DNA of 64,000 nucleotides from Pontibacter rufus. Lineage in GTDB: Bacteria; Bacteroidota; Bacteroidia; Cytophagales; Hymenobacteraceae. The position numbers were made by a program, and so were the translations under genes. Location: assembly GCF_015694705.1 (NCBI RefSeq), contig NZ_JADQDR010000002.1, positions 124,001 through 188,000 on the forward strand, written 5' to 3'. Shown here piece after piece: positions 61,322 to 64,000 of the stretch. Under the pieces are notes generated by a model. It saw nothing but the letters and a program-made list of their open reading frames with translations. It was not told the DNA's origin and did no database searches. Each line of letters starts with the position of its first letter. Within the stretch, counting starts at the first letter, position 1.

Positions 61322-62539
61322 TTAAGCCGATATAAAATTGCCTGCCAGCTTACCTTGCACCAGGCCAATCGCGTCGTAATGCTCCATCACCAATGCAGCA
61401 GCGCCAATCAACTCAGCATCATAACCAAGCGACGAGATTTCTATCGTTGTATTTTCAGCAATTTTAGGAATGCAGTGCTCATTAATAGCCTGCTGTATAG
61501 GTGCCAGCCACAGCCTGCCTGCTGCCGATCCTCTGCCACTCAGTACAATCAGTTCGGGGTTGAGCAAATGAATCAGTATAGCCACTCCCCGCCCGACATT
61601 GTAGGCTGCCTCAGAAAGCAACTCTACCGCAAACTTGTCTCCTTTTAAGGCAGCGCCCATAATAGCGTTAGCGGTTTCTTCTATGTGGTCCAGCGTCAAA
61701 TTTTCCAGTACAGACAGCTTTCCCTGCTTCAGGCCCTGGATGGCTTTTTCAGCTACTACCAGCAGCGACGTTTCTGTTTCGAGGCAACCGCTTTTGCCGC
61801 AACTGCACATTTTATTGTTCATGAATACGGGGATGTGGCTAAACTCTCCCGAAAAACCATTATGCCCCCTGAACAATGTGCCATTCAGAATCATGCCCAG
61901 GCCAATACCCCAGCCGATACTCAGCACCATTACATTTTGCCTGTTGCGGGCTGCTCCCAGCTTCAGTTCAGCCAGCGCGACCAAACTGGAATCATTGTCG
62001 ATCAGAACAGGCAAATCAATAGCCGCTTCGATGTAGCTGACAATGCTGCCCTGATCTGTTCTCAGAAAAGAATGATTAATCCCTTTCATCACATCTACAA
62101 ATCCGGGCATGCCAATGCCAACTCCTATAATCTTGTTTCTGGGAATACCGGATTTGTTAATGTAATCAGCAATGTGAGACGTTAATTGCTGAAGGGCATC
62201 AGGGTTATTGGGTAAAGCCAGTTCAATCTTTTCAACCTCGCCCACATAATTATGCTGCATGTCGAGGAGAGCGATGCGGGTAATTAGCTGGTCCATCGCT
62301 ACCGATACCACATACATAAGGTCGGGCTTCAGGGAATACATCTGCGGCCGCCTGCCACCCGTCGACAGCGCATATCCTTTTTCAATTACAGCCCCTCCGC
62401 TGATTAGTTCATTTACCATGCGGGTAGTAAGCGGCAGGCTCTTTTGGGTGAGCGTGCTCAAGTCTGCGCAGGAAAGCTCGCCCGAAAAGTATAAGTGCTT
62501 TATGACGTTTCTTTTGTAAATGCCCTGTTTGTCAGCCAT
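61322..62539 (-). CDS. ROK-family transcriptional regulator (NagC/Mlc-like)
   Basis: 405 residues. An N-terminal winged-helix DNA-binding part (about 1-70; SCADLSTLTQKSLPLTTRMVNELISGGAVIEKG, then STGGRRP) precedes a ROK sugar-binding domain. That domain contains GVGIGMPGFVD, LIDNDSSLVALAELKLGAARN, GWGIGLGMILNG, GEFSHIP and the zinc motif CSCGKSGCLET. Such repressors release DNA on binding a sugar or sugar phosphate such as GlcNAc-6-P. As first gene of the block it probably controls SusCD 2 and perhaps the catabolic genes, giving the PUL a second control besides the sigma factor. Confidence 0.93.
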   Translation of the reverse strand: MADKQGIYKRNVIKHLYFSGELSCADLSTLTQKSLPLTTRMVNELISGGAVIEKGYALSTGGRRPQMYSLKPDLMYVVSVAMDQLITRIALLDMQHNYVGEVEKIELALPNNPDALQQLTSHIADYINKSGIPRNKIIGVGIGMPGFVDVMKGINHSFLRTDQGSIVSYIEAAIDLPVLIDNDSSLVALAELKLGAARNRQNVMVLSIGWGIGLGMILNGTLFRGHNGFSGEFSHIPVFMNNKMCSCGKSGCLETETSLLVVAEKAIQGLKQGKLSVLENLTLDHIEETANAIMGAALKGDKFAVELLSEAAYNVGRGVAILIHLLNPELIVLSGRGSAAGRLWLAPIQQAINEHCIPKIAENTTIEISSLGYDAELIGAAALVMEHYDAIGLVQGKLAGNFISA

Positions 62540-63037
62540 ACCTCGCAGATATTAACTTTCTTATTTTAGTTTGTAAAAAGTTAAACAAGGTATACAGGCT
62601 TTTTAAATAAACAAAAAACTTTATGTATTTTTTTAAAATGTTATTTTGACATATATTTTCAGATGGGCAATATAAAAGGCTGTGTAAGACTTAGCGGGTT
62701 TAAGTTTGGCAGAGTTTAGCATTTCTCTGGCTACAAGCTTTTGTCTGAATCAGGATTTACAGGAAGTATCATTGGCAGGAAGTATAGGCAGCGACAGAAC
62801 TTATCAGGTAGTACATTATAAAAAGCCCCCTAATCTCTCCTTGAAGAAAGGAGCAGAATTTAATCAGTTTTATCGGTATTTTTACTAAAGCTTTTCCGAC
62901 AAATTGTCTTGCCAGCTATATAAATGAAGGCTTGTAGAATTTACAGTATGCCTTATTAATAGCTGCCGCACGAGATTGCTAATCCGGCTTATACTTCTAA
63001 AAAGCTCCTTCTATACTTGTATTTCATCTTTCGAATG
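62540..63037. other. AT-rich gap between the ROK gene and the secreted-protein gene
   Basis: 498 bp, very AT-rich near the ROK start (T/A tracts at 62560-62660). A 60-codon frame at 62706-62888 has no protein-like features. No hairpin or repeat array is evident; the ROK promoter should lie here. Confidence 0.4.
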
Positions 63038-64000
63038 CTACTCTTTCAGGCGGATGCGTTTTTTGAATTTCTCTTCCCCGTTCACGAGTACTTTCAGGTA
63101 AAAACGGCCTTTCGGAAAGCGGCTCAGGTCGTACGTAAACACGCCTTCTTTCAGCTGCGGATAATGATGTTCCTCCACGAGCGTGTCTCCCGGGTCGGTA
63201 ATAATTTGCACAACTACATCTTCCGGAAAATTGGCGTAATAATCGAAAGTCGTTTTGTCGTTGGTGCGCGTGGGGTATAGGCCGAAGGAAGTTTGTGCTG
63301 TAACAGGCGCTACCGGCTGGCCTACTTCAAAATCATAGTATACCGAAGAACCGAAATCTGATTCAAAATCTTTCAGCATCGCGCCTTCGCTGTTCAGCAG
63401 GCGCGCCTTGCCACGCCCGCCTCTGGGGTTAGCCCAGAACTCCAGCCCATTGCCTGCCGAATCCAGCAGTATAAACTGGTAATTTCCGTCGGGCAGTTGC
63501 AGCGTATCGCGGTAAACAGTATTGGCTTTCAGGGAGCCAAGCGCTCTTTCCTGTAGCACCTTTCCGGCGCTGTTAACCACCGCATAACTGTTTTGCCCAG
63601 GCTGGTTGTTGGTCATCAGGTAAACGATAATGCCGCCTCCGTGCTTCGGAACTGCTTCAAACCGACTGCTCATCTTATTGTCTGCCGGGTACTGATCTCG
63701 CTTTCCGTTTGGCTGCAACAACTCTGCTTCAAACGTATTCATGCCAGCCTTTCCGTTGATAACGCCGGGCAATGAAATAACAGCAGAAGCGCCGGGCGCC
63801 AAAGTACCTTTCCAGTTATACTTGCTTTTGGCGGCTTTACTTACGCCGTAGCGGATATTTATACTTCTGACAGGCGCCGAGCCCATATTCTTTATCACAA
63901 TTTCGGGCTGCATGGCCGCCGGATTCTGCCGCTGGTAAACATCTACTACAGAAGGCCGGATGACTGCTTCCAGCGCCACATCGTTTTTTGCCGCCGCTTT
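63038..64000 (-). CDS. C-terminal part of a secreted protein with CARDB-like and T9SS type A sorting domains
   Basis: The frame is open to the window edge (it continues upstream of a GTG at 63979 as KAAAKND), so the N-terminus is missing. Visible parts are a CARDB-like beta-sandwich (VYQRQNPAAMQPEIVIKN...YNWKGTLAPGASAVISLPG). A second beta module (IIVYLMTNNQPGQNSY...YRDTLQLPDGNYQFILLDSAGNGLEFW) follows. The C-terminal domain (about the last 85 residues, SFGLYPTRTNDKTTFDYYANFPEDVVVQI...GRFYLKVLVNGEEKFKKRIRLKE) looks like a type IX secretion sorting signal. This layout is common at the C-terminus of secreted metallopeptidases, but the catalytic part is not visible. Confidence 0.75.
   Translation of the reverse strand, partial: KAAAKNDVALEAVIRPSVVDVYQRQNPAAMQPEIVIKNMGSAPVRSINIRYGVSKAAKSKYNWKGTLAPGASAVISLPGVINGKAGMNTFEAELLQPNGKRDQYPADNKMSSRFEAVPKHGGGIIVYLMTNNQPGQNSYAVVNSAGKVLQERALGSLKANTVYRDTLQLPDGNYQFILLDSAGNGLEFWANPRGGRGKARLLNSEGAMLKDFESDFGSSVYYDFEVGQPVAPVTAQTSFGLYPTRTNDKTTFDYYANFPEDVVVQIITDPGDTLVEEHHYPQLKEGVFTYDLSRFPKGRFYLKVLVNGEEKFKKRIRLKE

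Noticed and set aside
62706..62888. 60-codon plus-strand frame between ROK and the secreted-protein gene
   Set aside because: No promoter box, no recognisable domain, ordinary AT-rich composition; probably chance.

Overview
The window is chromosomal DNA of a free-living Bacteroidota bacterium, most likely a Cytophagales/Hymenobacteraceae member such as Pontibacter (family assignment is inference). The signs are SusC/SusD transporter pairs, FecR/ECF-sigma control, a T9SS-type C-terminus at the right edge, promoter boxes of the Bacteroidota form TAnnTTTG, and the near absence of strong Shine-Dalgarno sequences.

Positions 1-29,000 hold mostly housekeeping genes on both strands: a metallo-beta-lactamase-fold hydrolase cut by the left edge, a Dph6-like ATP-pyrophosphatase, a class III aminotransferase, an SLC13/TrkA-C permease, 6-phosphofructokinase (pfkA), tRNA dimethylallyltransferase (miaA), a 1739-residue hybrid histidine kinase in a four-gene operon with a response regulator and a second hydrolase, the NFACT protein RqcH, tRNA-Leu, two identical tRNA-Lys, an SDR oxidoreductase, RlmD, ThiL, a lone phage-like gene, a LolD-like ATPase, an AI-2E family permease, SucC, Ohr and tRNA-Arg.

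Positions 29,400-62,550 form one polysaccharide utilization locus (PUL), entirely on the minus strand. In transcription order it encodes a ROK regulator, SusC/SusD pair 2, an ECF sigma factor, a FecR anti-sigma factor, SusC (with STN domain)/SusD pair 1, a GH16 endo-hydrolase, a DUF5009 acyltransferase, two sulfatases, a decayed GH29 fragment, a GH20, a third sulfatase, a GH29 fucosidase, a second GH20, a GH2 enzyme, and an SGNH-esterase/GH20 fusion. The combination points to a sulfated, fucosylated glycan of galactose and N-acetylglucosamine (keratan-sulfate- or mucin-like). Surface GH16 would cut the chain, the SusCD pairs import oligosaccharides, and sulfatases, fucosidase, GH2 and GH20 enzymes take them apart in the periplasm. 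The right edge holds the C-terminal part of a secreted, T9SS-type protein.

Two sequence-level signals are not explained by the genes. (1) At least eight intergenic regions in the first 29 kb carry degenerate tandem arrays of 7-bp words (8-bp at one locus). Each locus has its own word, the word often returns inverted at the other end of the gap, and the arrays start at or run through the stop codons of neighbouring genes. (2) The heptamer TATACTT/AAGTATA is scattered through genes and gaps in both orientations, far above chance, recalling HIP1 or DNA-uptake sequences. The heptamer arrays are almost absent from the PUL, which suggests a different history for that block.
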